Source of the DNA: JAVBLT01 sp031553315
GTDB taxonomy: Bacteria; Verrucomicrobiota; Kiritimatiellia; RFP12; DVOR01
Assembly: GCA_031553315.1 (NCBI GenBank)
Contig: JAVBLT010000007.1
Location: 1 to 64,000 of the forward strand
Length of the DNA stretch: 64,000 bases
Direction: 5' to 3'
Shown here: in pieces, positions 1 through 8,104 of the stretch
Numbering within the stretch: position 1 is the first letter of the stretch
Layout: each line of letters begins with the position of its first letter
Translations under genes and position numbers: made by a program
The notes under the pieces: generated by a model
What the model was told of the DNA's origin: nothing
The model's database searches: none
What the model saw: the letters and a program-made list of their open reading frames with translations, nothing else

Positions 1-140
1 TCCGGATTTTGCGAAGGTGAATTTTGGTTTTGACAAACGCTTGAGGTGAGCCGTAGCAACGCTACGGCGATCTGAAAGGGTGAAGTTCAAAAACAAAAAG
101 CACCGAGAAAAAGCGGAAAGATCAATCGAAATATGCTCTA
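1..140 (+). repeat. MITE-like repeat, copy 1 (cut by window edge)
   Basis: This copy matches positions 30430-30569 with a single mismatch (window base 15, a versus c). It contains a perfect 8-bp hairpin, GCCGTAGC-AAC-GCTACGGC, at 50-68. Its right end is the terminal-inverted-repeat half that reads CTAGAGCATATTTCGATTGA on the opposite strand in the best copy; here the outermost base differs (TTAGAGC). The left terminus lies outside the window. The right end overlaps the TAG stop codon of the mrp gene. It encodes no protein, so it is best read as a small non-autonomous mobile element or REP-like sequence. Confidence 0.85.
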
Positions 141-977
141 ACGTGTGGCGGCGATGAGCGAATCGACCATGGCCAGGAAATCAGCGGCGGCGGGAATGTC
201 CGTTTCAACAAACGGTTTGCCGCCATCGCCAGAAAGACCGATTTCCGGCACGATGGGAAGGCGCCCGAGGAAGGGCGCATGGTATTTTTTCGCAAGGGTT
301 TCACCGCCGCCCGTTTTGAAAATGGGGGTGCAGGTGTTGCAGCAGGGGCAGATGAATCCGCTCATGTTTTCCACAATGCCCAACACGCGCACGCCGATCT
401 GCGCGCAGAAGACGATCGATTTCGCCACATCCGAAGCCGCCACATCCTGAGGGGTGGTCACAATCACTGCGCCGTCGGCCTTTGGAATCAGCTGGCAGAC
501 CGAAAGCGGTTCGTCGCCGGTGCCGGGAGGGCAATCCACAATCAGGTAGTCGAGCTCGCCCCAGGCCACGTCTTCAATGAATTGGCGGATGACGCCGGCT
601 TTCATGGGGCCGCGCCAGACCACGGGGGCATCGGGTTGTTCCAGAAGGAAGGCGGTCGACATGATTTTAAGGCCGCCGTGTTGAAGGGGCAGCAATTTTT
701 CGCCGTCGCTCACCGCGCGGGTGTTTTGCAGGCCGAAAAGCATGGGAATGCTGGGCCCGTGAAGATCCACATCGAGCAGGCCCGTGCGTTGGCCGCGCAG
801 GGTGAGCCCGGCGGCAAGGTTGGCAGAAACGGTGCTTTTACCCACGCCGCCTTTGCCGGAGAGCACAAAAAACACATGGCGGATCTTGCCAAGGGTCTCT
901 TCCAGCGCTTTGTTTTCGGGGGTTGAACAACCGCCTTTGGAGGCGCATGATGAACACGTTCCGTTGCAATCAGCCAT
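138..977 (-). CDS. mrp: Mrp/NBP35-family Fe-S cluster carrier P-loop ATPase
   Basis: This 279-residue cytoplasmic protein probably carries and delivers iron-sulfur clusters in an ATP-dependent way. The deviant Walker A SGKGGVGKST is at residues 40-49 and DCPPGTGDE follows at 148-156. A C-terminal CPCC at 210-213 supplies the CxxC pair that holds a bridging cluster in this family. The N-terminus adds cysteines at 4, 8, 11 and 17; the last three have the C-x2-C-x5-C spacing of NBP35-type proteins. The gene is the last of a ten-gene run, 8 bases after the E1-beta gene, with an AGGAGAAA ribosome site. Its TAG stop lies in the end of a mobile repeat, so the original 3' end may have been altered. 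The client Fe-S proteins are unknown; the hydrogenase encoded 18 kb away is a plausible user. Confidence 0.93.
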   Translation of the reverse strand: MADCNGTCSSCASKGGCSTPENKALEETLGKIRHVFFVLSGKGGVGKSTVSANLAAGLTLRGQRTGLLDVDLHGPSIPMLFGLQNTRAVSDGEKLLPLQHGGLKIMSTAFLLEQPDAPVVWRGPMKAGVIRQFIEDVAWGELDYLIVDCPPGTGDEPLSVCQLIPKADGAVIVTTPQDVAASDVAKSIVFCAQIGVRVLGIVENMSGFICPCCNTCTPIFKTGGGETLAKKYHAPFLGRLPIVPEIGLSGDGGKPFVETDIPAAADFLAMVDSLIAATR

Positions 978-985
978 TTTTTCTC

Positions 986-1957
986 CTATGAAATCAGTTG
1001 GCGGGCGGCTTTGGCGATTGCCGCCGCGGTGGGAATCATCGCCGCTTCGAGCGCGCGGGAGGCGGGAATGGGGGAATCGGGGGCGGCAAGGCGGCGAACG
1101 GGTTTTTCAAGGTATTCGCCGGCGCGCTCGGAAATGCGGAAGGCGATCTCGCCGGAACAGCCGCCGGTTGCGCTGCCTTCTTCGACAATCAGCACGCGCC
1201 CCGTCTTCATGGCGGAGGCGGCAAGTGTGGCGGCATCCAGCGGGGCGAGGGTGCGCAGGTCAATCACCTCGGCGGAAATGCCTTCGGCGCTGAGTGTTTC
1301 GGCGGCGGCAAGCGCGGGGTGAACCATGTAGGACCAGGCCACAAGCGTGAGGTCTCTGCCGGGGCGGGCGATGCGGGCCTGACCGAAGGGCAGGGGGTCG
1401 GGAAGTGCGTCGGGCACGGTAAATTTCATGGGGTAGAGCAGTTTGTGCTCGATGAAAAGGGTGGGGTCGGCGGAGCGGATGGCGGTTTGCAACAGCGCCG
1501 AAGCGTCTTCAGCCGTCGCGGGCACGGCGACGGCGAGACCGGGAATGCCGGTGAAGAGGCGCTCGAGCGATTGGGAATGGGTGGCGCCGTAGCCGCGGCC
1601 GGCGCCGGAGGGTGTGCGCAGGGTGAGCGGGCAGGAAAGGCCGTAGATTCCGCGAAGCTTGGCGGCGAAGTTGACGAGCGGATCCACGCAGAGGGTGATG
1701 AAATCCATAAACATGATTTCGAGCACGGGGCGCGCGCCGGCGGCGGCGGCTCCCACGGCGATTCCGGCAAGGGCGGCTTCGGTGATGGGGGTGTCGCGCA
1801 CGCGCAGGGGGCCGAACGAGTCGATCAGGCCGCGGGTGACGCCGAAACTGCCGCCGTAAATGCCGATGTCTTCCCCCATGAGGAAGACATCGCTGTCGCG
1901 GGCGAGCTCGGCGGCGAGCGTCTCCCGAAGCATCTGCGTGAAGGTGACGGCACGCAT
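986..1957 (-). CDS. 2-oxoacid dehydrogenase E1 component, beta subunit-like (transketolase family)
   Basis: The 323-residue product has the transketolase pyrimidine-binding domain in its first half and the transketolase C-terminal domain in its second half. GEDIGIYGG near residue 30 and the TEAALAGIAVGAA block fit the E1-beta subunits of pyruvate, branched-chain or acetoin dehydrogenases. I chose ATG at 1957 because the protein then begins MRAVTFTQML, which aligns with family N-termini, and because it lies one base after the efpL stop. A start at 2011 would overlap efpL by about 50 bases. No E1-alpha, E2 or E3 gene is next to it, which is odd because alpha and beta are normally adjacent. The substrate cannot be read from the sequence. 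A stand-alone transketolase-like role is possible. Confidence 0.85.
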   Translation of the reverse strand: MRAVTFTQMLRETLAAELARDSDVFLMGEDIGIYGGSFGVTRGLIDSFGPLRVRDTPITEAALAGIAVGAAAAGARPVLEIMFMDFITLCVDPLVNFAAKLRGIYGLSCPLTLRTPSGAGRGYGATHSQSLERLFTGIPGLAVAVPATAEDASALLQTAIRSADPTLFIEHKLLYPMKFTVPDALPDPLPFGQARIARPGRDLTLVAWSYMVHPALAAAETLSAEGISAEVIDLRTLAPLDAATLAASAMKTGRVLIVEEGSATGGCSGEIAFRISERAGEYLEKPVRRLAAPDSPIPASRALEAAMIPTAAAIAKAARQLIS

Positions 1958-1958
1958 A

Positions 1959-2525
1959 TCAGGCACGCGAAACGAAGGAGTTGTCTTCGGTGTTGACGAT
2001 GATGGTCTCACCCGCTTCCATGTATTCGGGAACCATCACCACGAGGCCGGTCTCCATCTTGGCCGGTTTGGGGCGGGAGGTGGCGGTGGCGCCTTTCATC
2101 ACGGGGCTGCATTCGGCGATTTTGAAGGCGATCTTCTGAGGCACTTCGATGGTCATGACCTGGCCGTCGGAAAAAAGCGCCTGAATGTTTTCCATATCGG
2201 GCAGCAGATAGAGAAGCTTGTCGCCGATGGCGCTTTCCGAAAGGTCAAACTGCTCGAAGGTCTCCTGATCCATAAAGGTGTAGACGCCCTGATTGCCGTA
2301 GAGATACTGCACGGCGCGGCGTTCGAAATCGGCCTCGGCGAAGAGTTCCTCGCCCTTGCAGGTCACGTCTTCCTTGCTTTTGTCGATCAGGTTGCGGAAG
2401 CGGAAGTGGTAAAGTGTGGCGGCGCCTCGGGCGCTGGGGTTGGAAACCTGGAGGCCTTCGAGGATGTAGGGCAGGTTTTTGATTTTCACGAAGGAACCGC
2501 GTTTGAGGTCGCATGCTCTGGGCAT
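1959..2525 (-). CDS. efpL: Elongation factor P-like protein EfpL (YeiP)
   Basis: The 188-residue protein has the three-domain layout of EF-P. It belongs to the YeiP/EfpL branch: it starts MPRA, the domain I loop reads NPSARGAATLYHFRFRNL instead of the canonical PGKG loop, and it ends with SRA. EF-P proteins bind the ribosome between P and E sites and rescue stalling at polyproline; EfpL does so with an unmodified or differently modified arginine-tipped loop. ATG at 2525 is supported by AGGAG eight bases upstream. A longer reading frame upstream lacks a site of this quality. It sits between thyX and the E1-beta gene with gaps of 11 and 1 bases. No canonical efp is in the window. Confidence 0.92.
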   Translation of the reverse strand: MPRACDLKRGSFVKIKNLPYILEGLQVSNPSARGAATLYHFRFRNLIDKSKEDVTCKGEELFAEADFERRAVQYLYGNQGVYTFMDQETFEQFDLSESAIGDKLLYLLPDMENIQALFSDGQVMTIEVPQKIAFKIAECSPVMKGATATSRPKPAKMETGLVVMVPEYMEAGETIIVNTEDNSFVSRA

Positions 2526-2536
2526 TTTTTCTTCTC

Positions 2537-3106
2537 CTAGACAGAACGGTAGGTTTCGACGGCTTTTCGGTAAGCCTCGGTGGCGGCATAGCCACAGGTT
2601 TTGAATTCTGGGCAAAAGCCCCGGTAAACACATTCGGGCACGCAGGCGGAGGCGAGCTCGGGCTGGTCTTTTTCAAGGGCCGTGACGAGCTGCTGCCAGG
2701 CGGCGCGCGTTTCGGGCGATGCCTGGAGGCAAAGCCGGCGGCGGGAAATGGAGAGGATGGCCTGGGCGTTGGCCACGCATTCGTGGTTCACGGGGGCATC
2801 CTGCCGCGCTTCGTTGCGGTCAAGGCCGGTGCGGTCGCTGCGCTGGGTGCTGACGAAATGGTCAATGCCGAATTTATGGCGCACGAGGTGCACGCTCACC
2901 CAGGAAGGAAGGTTGAGCCACTTCCAGCGGAAGACCAGTTGGCGGATTGGCGAGTGTTCGGCGAGGAGAATGCGTTTTTTCCAGGCGGGTGAAGGCTCGC
3001 CCTGCCCTTCTTCGAGGCGGATGGTGGTGCGCGCGGCGTCGGCCACGTCGCGCCAGCGTGAACGGGTGCCGAAATACGTGAGTGCGGTCTTCGCTTTGTC
3101 GCTCAT
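2537..3106 (-). CDS. thyX: ThyX-like FAD-dependent thymidylate synthase (divergent, short)
   Basis: The predicted 189-residue protein matches the compact ThyX-like group. LVRHKFGIDHFVSTQR at about residues 74-89 stands where classical ThyX has RHRxxSxNExSxRY, so the signature is only partly kept. ThyX methylates dUMP using methylenetetrahydrofolate and FADH2. The C-terminal part has a cluster of cysteines (about residues 165-175) that is not typical of well-studied enzymes. Most characterised ThyX proteins are 210-250 residues. It lies 7 bases after rfbB and 11 before efpL, in one transcript with envelope genes. Activity is inferred from family and should be treated with caution because of the changed motif. 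Confidence 0.8.
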   Translation of the reverse strand: MSDKAKTALTYFGTRSRWRDVADAARTTIRLEEGQGEPSPAWKKRILLAEHSPIRQLVFRWKWLNLPSWVSVHLVRHKFGIDHFVSTQRSDRTGLDRNEARQDAPVNHECVANAQAILSISRRRLCLQASPETRAAWQQLVTALEKDQPELASACVPECVYRGFCPEFKTCGYAATEAYRKAVETYRSV

Positions 3107-3113
3107 GGCGGGA

Positions 3114-4166
3114 TCACTTGGCCTTCAAGCCGAGGCGCTCGGCGGCGGCGGCCTGAAGCGGGCGCCACCAGGCTTCGTTGTCGAGGTACCACTGAATGGT
3201 CTTGCGCAGACCGGTCTCGAAGTTTTCCTGAGCCTTCCAGCCGAGGGTGGCCGTGAGCTTGTCGGCGTCGATCGCATAGCGCTGGTCATGGCCGGGGCGG
3301 TCGGTCACAAAGGTGATGAGCGAGGCGTAGGAGGAACCGTCGGCGCGGGGGCGGAGCTCATCCAGGGTGGAGCAGATGCGCTCGACGACCTGGAGGTTGG
3401 TGCGCTCATTGTGCCCGCCTACGTTGTAGGTTTGACCGGTGACGCCTTTGTCGAGCACGAGCTTGAGGGCGCGGGCGTGATCCTCCACGAAGAGCCAGTC
3501 GCGGATATTGTCGCCTTTGCCGTAGATGGGCAGGGGCTTTCCGGCGAGGGCGTTGAGGGTGACGAGGGGAATGAGCTTCTCGGGGAAGTGGTAAGGGCCG
3601 TAGTTGTTGGAGCAGTTGGTGATGAGCGTGGGCAGGCCGTAGGTGTGGAACCAGGCCGAGACGAGGTGGTCGGCGGAAGCCTTGCTGGCCGAATAGGGCG
3701 AGCGGGGGTCGTAAGGGGTTTGCTCGGTGAAAAAGCCGTCGAGACCGAGCGATCCGTAGACTTCATCGGTGGAGATGTGGAGGAAGCGGAAGCGCAGATT
3801 GTCTTCGGCGGAGAGGCCGAGCCAGTATTTGCGGGCGGCTTCGAGCATGCAGAACGTGCCCATGATGTTGGTCTCGACGGTGGTCTTGGGGCCGTCGATG
3901 GAGCGGTCGACGTGCGACTCGGCTGCGAGGTGCATCACTCCCGTGGGGCGGAAGGAGGCAAAGAGCGCATCCAGCGCGGGGCGGTCGCAGATATCGGCCT
4001 GGGCGAAACGGTAAAGGGGGCTGTCTGCCACTGGGGCGACTGAAGAGAGGTTGCCGGCGTAGGTGAGCTTATCCACATTGAGCACCTGGCAGCCCGATTG
4101 CACCAGCATCCGCACCACGGCGGAGCCGATGAAACCGGCGCCGCCTGTCACAAGAATTCGTTCCAT
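3114..4166 (-). CDS. rfbB: dTDP-glucose 4,6-dehydratase
   Basis: This 350-residue extended short-chain dehydrogenase makes dTDP-4-keto-6-deoxyglucose, the precursor of dTDP-rhamnose and related sugars. The NAD-binding TGGAGFIG is at residues 7-14. STDEVYG carries the catalytic Thr-Asp-Glu, and YSASKAS gives the Tyr-x3-Lys pair. It follows the BY-kinase gene by 15 bases, with an AGAGG ribosome site. It is the only nucleotide-sugar gene in this export locus; rfbA, rfbC and rfbD are absent here. That suggests the remaining dTDP-sugar genes and the glycosyltransferases lie elsewhere in the genome. Confidence 0.95.
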   Translation of the reverse strand: MERILVTGGAGFIGSAVVRMLVQSGCQVLNVDKLTYAGNLSSVAPVADSPLYRFAQADICDRPALDALFASFRPTGVMHLAAESHVDRSIDGPKTTVETNIMGTFCMLEAARKYWLGLSAEDNLRFRFLHISTDEVYGSLGLDGFFTEQTPYDPRSPYSASKASADHLVSAWFHTYGLPTLITNCSNNYGPYHFPEKLIPLVTLNALAGKPLPIYGKGDNIRDWLFVEDHARALKLVLDKGVTGQTYNVGGHNERTNLQVVERICSTLDELRPRADGSSYASLITFVTDRPGHDQRYAIDADKLTATLGWKAQENFETGLRKTIQWYLDNEAWWRPLQAAAAERLGLKAK

Positions 4167-4181
4167 AGGGGAGGTTCCTCT

Positions 4182-6671
4182 TTATTCGTCGTCGGAAATG
4201 AAGGCTTTGTCGACGGGTTTTTCAGGTTGGTTTTCAGCTTCCATGCGTTCACGCATTTCCTCGGCGTGGGCATCGACCGCAAACTGGGCGTCTTCGATCT
4301 CGGCGGCATCGTCCTTGGAGGCGGTGGAGGTGTAGCCGTAGCGGTTGTAGCCGTAGCCGTAGCGCACTTCGTATTTGCTGAAGCTGCCCCAGCGGCCGAA
4401 GTCGACGTTGTTGACGACGACGCCCAGGAGGCGGGCGCCCACTTCCGCCAGGCGGCGCGAAGCGAAGTGGATCGGTCCGAAGCGGGTCTTGTCGGGTGTG
4501 GCCACGAGCAGCACGCTGTCGACGAGGTTCGCAAGCACAATCACGTCGCCCACGAGGCCGAAGGGGGGAGAGTCGATAATAATGCGGTCATAATTGGAGC
4601 GGGCCCAGTCGAAGAATTCGGTGATGATGTTGGTCCCCATGAGCACCGAGGGGCTGATGCGCGAAGAGGCGCGCGAGAAGACCACGTCCATGGAAGGGAT
4701 TTCGGTCTTGACGGGAAGCGTGTCGAAGAGCTCCGGCTTGTTTTTGGCCAGCGTGTGCGGCAGGCTCTGGAAGCTTTCGGAGGGCTTTTGGAAGATGCCG
4801 GCAAGGCGGGGGCGGCGCATGTCGAAGTCTACAAGAAGCGTGCGCTGGCCGCTTTGGGCGTAGGCGATGGCGAGGTTGGTGGCCGTGCAGGTCTTGCCTT
4901 CGGCAGGCTGCGTGCTCATGACCAGAATGACCTTGGTCAGGTCGTGATAGCGCGGGGAATCAAGCAGGTTGCGCAGGCCGGCCATCGATTCGGCATATTG
5001 CGAGAAGGGTTCGGTATGGGTGGTGAGCGCGACCTGGTTGCGCTGTTTGCGGCGCAAGTGGGGGAAGACGGCAAGCGCTTTGAGGCGCAGGCGCTGCTCG
5101 ATATCGGGCACGCCGATGAGCTTGTCTTCCATGTGGTCGAGCAGGAGCACGAAAAACACGCCGAAAATCAACCCCAGCACAACACCGGCGGGAAAAATGA
5201 TGATGGCTTTGGGGCTGACGGGTTTCTGAGGCAGGGTGGCGGCGCGGACCTGCTGGATGATGGCGGCGTTTTCATCGGCGCTGAGCTCGGCCTGGGTTTT
5301 GCGGCGGTTCAGCGCGCTCACGTCGTCGCGGACGGCCTGGCAGGTGCGCTCGAGCTGAGCGATGATCATTTCGGAGGAGATGATGTCGCTGTCGAGCTTG
5401 CCGAGGTCGGTTTTCAGCGTTGTGATTTCAGCGATGAGGGGCGTGCGCTGGTTTTCCAGCACGGCGAGCTCGGCTTTGGCCGTTTCGTTGGCGCGCATCA
5501 CGGCGTCTTTAAACTGGTTCTGATAGACCTCTTCCTCGCGCTTTTTCATGATCACGTCGGGGTGGGTTTCGGTGAACTTGATCAAAAGCATGCGAGTGGC
5601 GGAGGAGACTTCCTGCATTTTCGAGAAGGTGCCGGAAATTTCACTGGCGCGGGGAATGGCTTCGGGGAGGGTGGCGAATTTGTCGGGCGCATCTTGAATG
5701 GCGGAGATCACGCGCACCATTTCCTTGGCGCGCATGATGCTGGCGTCGAGGTTGACGATCTGCGAATTGAGCGCCGCCATGCGGGTGTCTTTTTCCGCGC
5801 GGGTACGCTTCATGATATCGAGCTGGCGCGATTGCCGGGCTTCGAGGAGCTCGTCTTCCTTGTTTTGGAGGATGCGTTCCTGGTTTTCGAGCGCGGTGGT
5901 CAAGTGGGCGACTGCGTTTTCGGCGGCCGTCTGGTTGATTTTATGCATGAACTTTTCGCAGGCGAGCGCATAGGCGTTGGAGAGGTCGCGGGAAAGCTCG
6001 GGGGTGCCGGAGACCACCGTGAGGGTAATCAGGCGGGAGAAGGGCTGGAGCTCCATTTCGGCTTCGGCCAGCACGTCCACAATTTCGTTGTCGGGCACGG
6101 TCGAGGTGGCGTGCTCGGTCCGGTAAAGCTCAATGATTCCCTTGAAGACCTCGGGCGAGCGCAGGCGCGCCACACGGGTGTTGAAGACGTCTTTCAGCGA
6201 GCCTTCATCGGTGCCCACAATCTGCTGGGTCGCCACAACGGGCCGGGGGCGGATCGACATTTCGAACATGCTGACGGCCCGATATTTCACGGGCATCAGC
6301 TGGAACACAATGAACGCGCCCAGCGCACCGAGAACAAGGAAAACGAAAATCGTCATCCAATGCTGCATGCACACGCGCAAAATGCGCGCCAGGTTCAGCG
6401 TGCCGACGAGAGAATCATCGGCTTGCGCGCCCCCGCCGCCGCTCTGGCCGCCGCCGCCGTAATAGACCGAGCCATAGGGCATGCCGCCGTAAGCCTGGCC
6501 GCCGCCATAGGCCAGGCCGCCCGTGCTCCCGTGATAGGGCGCCGGGCTCACGCCGGGCGAGGAAGACGCCGGGGAGCCGCCCGCCATATAGCGGTGGTAG
6601 TACAACGTGCGGTTGCCGCTGTGTTGTGTCGAGGGCGGGGTATTTTCTTTATCCGGCTTTTCGGTACTCAT
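4182..6671 (-). CDS. Wzc-type polysaccharide co-polymerase with bacterial tyrosine autokinase domain
   Basis: The 829-residue inner-membrane protein has, in order: a Gly/Tyr-rich N-terminal tail (about 25-75), a first membrane helix (about 104-124), a long periplasmic coiled-coil region with Wzz character, a second helix (about 488-514), and a cytoplasmic BY-kinase domain. Walker A lies in STQPAEGKTCTATN near residue 585, and VDFDMRRPRL matches Walker A-prime. A C-terminal cluster of six tyrosines in YEVRYGYGYNRYGY (about 762-780) is the expected autophosphorylation site. Such proteins set polysaccharide chain length together with a Wza exporter, encoded upstream here. ATG at 6671 has AGAGG four to five bases upstream and avoids overlap with the preceding gene. 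The YGGG-rich N-terminal tail is unusual. Confidence 0.93.
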   Translation of the reverse strand: MSTEKPDKENTPPSTQHSGNRTLYYHRYMAGGSPASSSPGVSPAPYHGSTGGLAYGGGQAYGGMPYGSVYYGGGGQSGGGGAQADDSLVGTLNLARILRVCMQHWMTIFVFLVLGALGAFIVFQLMPVKYRAVSMFEMSIRPRPVVATQQIVGTDEGSLKDVFNTRVARLRSPEVFKGIIELYRTEHATSTVPDNEIVDVLAEAEMELQPFSRLITLTVVSGTPELSRDLSNAYALACEKFMHKINQTAAENAVAHLTTALENQERILQNKEDELLEARQSRQLDIMKRTRAEKDTRMAALNSQIVNLDASIMRAKEMVRVISAIQDAPDKFATLPEAIPRASEISGTFSKMQEVSSATRMLLIKFTETHPDVIMKKREEEVYQNQFKDAVMRANETAKAELAVLENQRTPLIAEITTLKTDLGKLDSDIISSEMIIAQLERTCQAVRDDVSALNRRKTQAELSADENAAIIQQVRAATLPQKPVSPKAIIIFPAGVVLGLIFGVFFVLLLDHMEDKLIGVPDIEQRLRLKALAVFPHLRRKQRNQVALTTHTEPFSQYAESMAGLRNLLDSPRYHDLTKVILVMSTQPAEGKTCTATNLAIAYAQSGQRTLLVDFDMRRPRLAGIFQKPSESFQSLPHTLAKNKPELFDTLPVKTEIPSMDVVFSRASSRISPSVLMGTNIITEFFDWARSNYDRIIIDSPPFGLVGDVIVLANLVDSVLLVATPDKTRFGPIHFASRRLAEVGARLLGVVVNNVDFGRWGSFSKYEVRYGYGYNRYGYTSTASKDDAAEIEDAQFAVDAHAEEMRERMEAENQPEKPVDKAFISDDE

Positions 6672-6682
6672 ATTACCTCTGA

Positions 6683-8104
6683 TTAACGCTTTACGCTTGG
6701 CATCCACGAGGGCAAACACCCGAGAACAACAATCGATGCAAACAACACGCCGCCTTCATGGAGGGGCGTTCCGATCAGCGAAAGAATAAAAACCGAGGCC
6801 AAACCGGCCAGTGACCCCAGCAAAAGGAAAAGATAGCGGTAGCTGCATCCTTTTCCCTTCACTTCACGCACGGCCACCCATTTGGTCAGGCAGGAGAAAA
6901 TCAGCATCAGCACCGGCAAAAGAAGCAACAGCATGCCCACCACGCCGTTTTCACAGAGAAACTGCATGAAATCGTTATACGCCGAAGCGTCGCCCGCATT
7001 GAACAAACGCCAATCGGCGGTTGAAGCGGTGGCCAGCTGAAGGCGCGCGAAAAAGGGATAGCCGCCGTTGCCCACGCCGAAGAAAATGTGTTCAGACCAG
7101 ACTTTGCCCGCGAGATCCGTCTTCATCAGCCATTCATCGCAAAAGAGCGAAAAGGCGGCGCTCCACTCGGCAGGTAGAAAGACCGTCCGCAAAAGCGCGC
7201 TTTGCGGCAGGAGAAAAAAGGCGGTGACGACCGGCAGGAAGACGGCCACAATCAGCAAAATGGCCGGAACGAGAATCGGGCCGTTCTGGGCGTGGCGAAT
7301 GAGGAAGAAAAGAAGCAAAAGGCTCAGGACCGTTATCAGCAACGCAGCTCCGGAGACGATGATCGAAGGTGAAAACAACGCGCCGACCAGGTTGAAGCCC
7401 AGCGATCCCAAAGCAAGCCGGTAGAGAAGCGGCTTGCGCTCAAGGAAAAACTCGGCAAGGCACCCCACGGAGGTGCATAGCAGCAGAAGGTGAAAGGCCG
7501 CTCCGCCCGCGGCCGTTGCAAACCCAAGAGGAACCAGGGCGGCGCCGGGCGCAAGGAAACACGCCCGAAGCAGCGTGGTCAGCGCGAGGCAGGCGCCCGC
7601 CAGGTTGAGGCCGGTCAGTAAAAAGACGCGTGTTTTGCGAATCAACGCCACGCGCTGAATCGCTGTGAGCGAAAAGGCGGCAAAAAAAGCGAAAAAGAGG
7701 CTTTGACCCTGCGGCGTGGCGACGGATGAGGGCAGCCAGCGCACGGCGGGAAGGGTGTAGGCCCATTTCAACACATCGGCCTGAAATTCCAATGTGCGGC
7801 CGCTGTTAAGGTATTGAATGAGGAGAAAAACGAGCGACAGGATGATTTGGATGAAGAAAGCGTCTTTCAAAAACGCGGAAAGCGTGCGGCTGCGCGCCTG
7901 AAAAAAAGATTCTCCCTCACGAACGGGAGGGAGCAAAAGCGCCATGATGAAAGCCGCGGAAACCGCCCACGCGAGGGCATTCAATTTCCCGGCCGCAAAG
8001 GGAACCAGCAACTGAATGCCCGCCAGAATCAACACATGGGCAAGCACCCAGTATTTCGTCAATACAATCTGCACTGATGGAATCCTTACAGACAAAGGCC
8101 TCAA
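6683..8104 (-). CDS. O-antigen ligase/Wzy-like polytopic membrane protein
   Basis: The product of up to 473 residues is almost entirely hydrophobic, with about ten or more membrane segments. Near the C-terminus a periplasmic loop reads GVGNGGYPF, then AYNDFMQFLCENGVVGMLL. That is the typical end of the Wzy/WaaL O-antigen ligase family loop, where G-x-N-F and H/Y-N-x-F-L/x-E-x-G recur. It probably polymerises or ligates the glycan handled by the neighbouring Wza and Wzc. The longest frame starts with TTG at 8104 and overlaps the previous stop. A GTG at 8074 has AAGGA eight bases upstream and may be the real start. I cannot tell polymerase from ligase. Confidence 0.85.
   Translation of the reverse strand: MRPLSVRIPSVQIVLTKYWVLAHVLILAGIQLLVPFAAGKLNALAWAVSAAFIMALLLPPVREGESFFQARSRTLSAFLKDAFFIQIILSLVFLLIQYLNSGRTLEFQADVLKWAYTLPAVRWLPSSVATPQGQSLFFAFFAAFSLTAIQRVALIRKTRVFLLTGLNLAGACLALTTLLRACFLAPGAALVPLGFATAAGGAAFHLLLLCTSVGCLAEFFLERKPLLYRLALGSLGFNLVGALFSPSIIVSGAALLITVLSLLLLFFLIRHAQNGPILVPAILLIVAVFLPVVTAFFLLPQSALLRTVFLPAEWSAAFSLFCDEWLMKTDLAGKVWSEHIFFGVGNGGYPFFARLQLATASTADWRLFNAGDASAYNDFMQFLCENGVVGMLLLLLPVLMLIFSCLTKWVAVREVKGKGCSYRYLFLLLGSLAGLASVFILSLIGTPLHEGGVLFASIVVLGCLPSWMPSVKR

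Noticed and set aside
50..68. Repeat hairpin as a transcription terminator for mrp
   Set aside because: The 8-bp stem is not followed by a T run on the minus strand, so intrinsic termination is unlikely.
4098..6686. 862-codon plus-strand frame opposite the BY-kinase gene
   Set aside because: His/Gly/Ala-rich shadow of a clearly recognised gene on the other strand.
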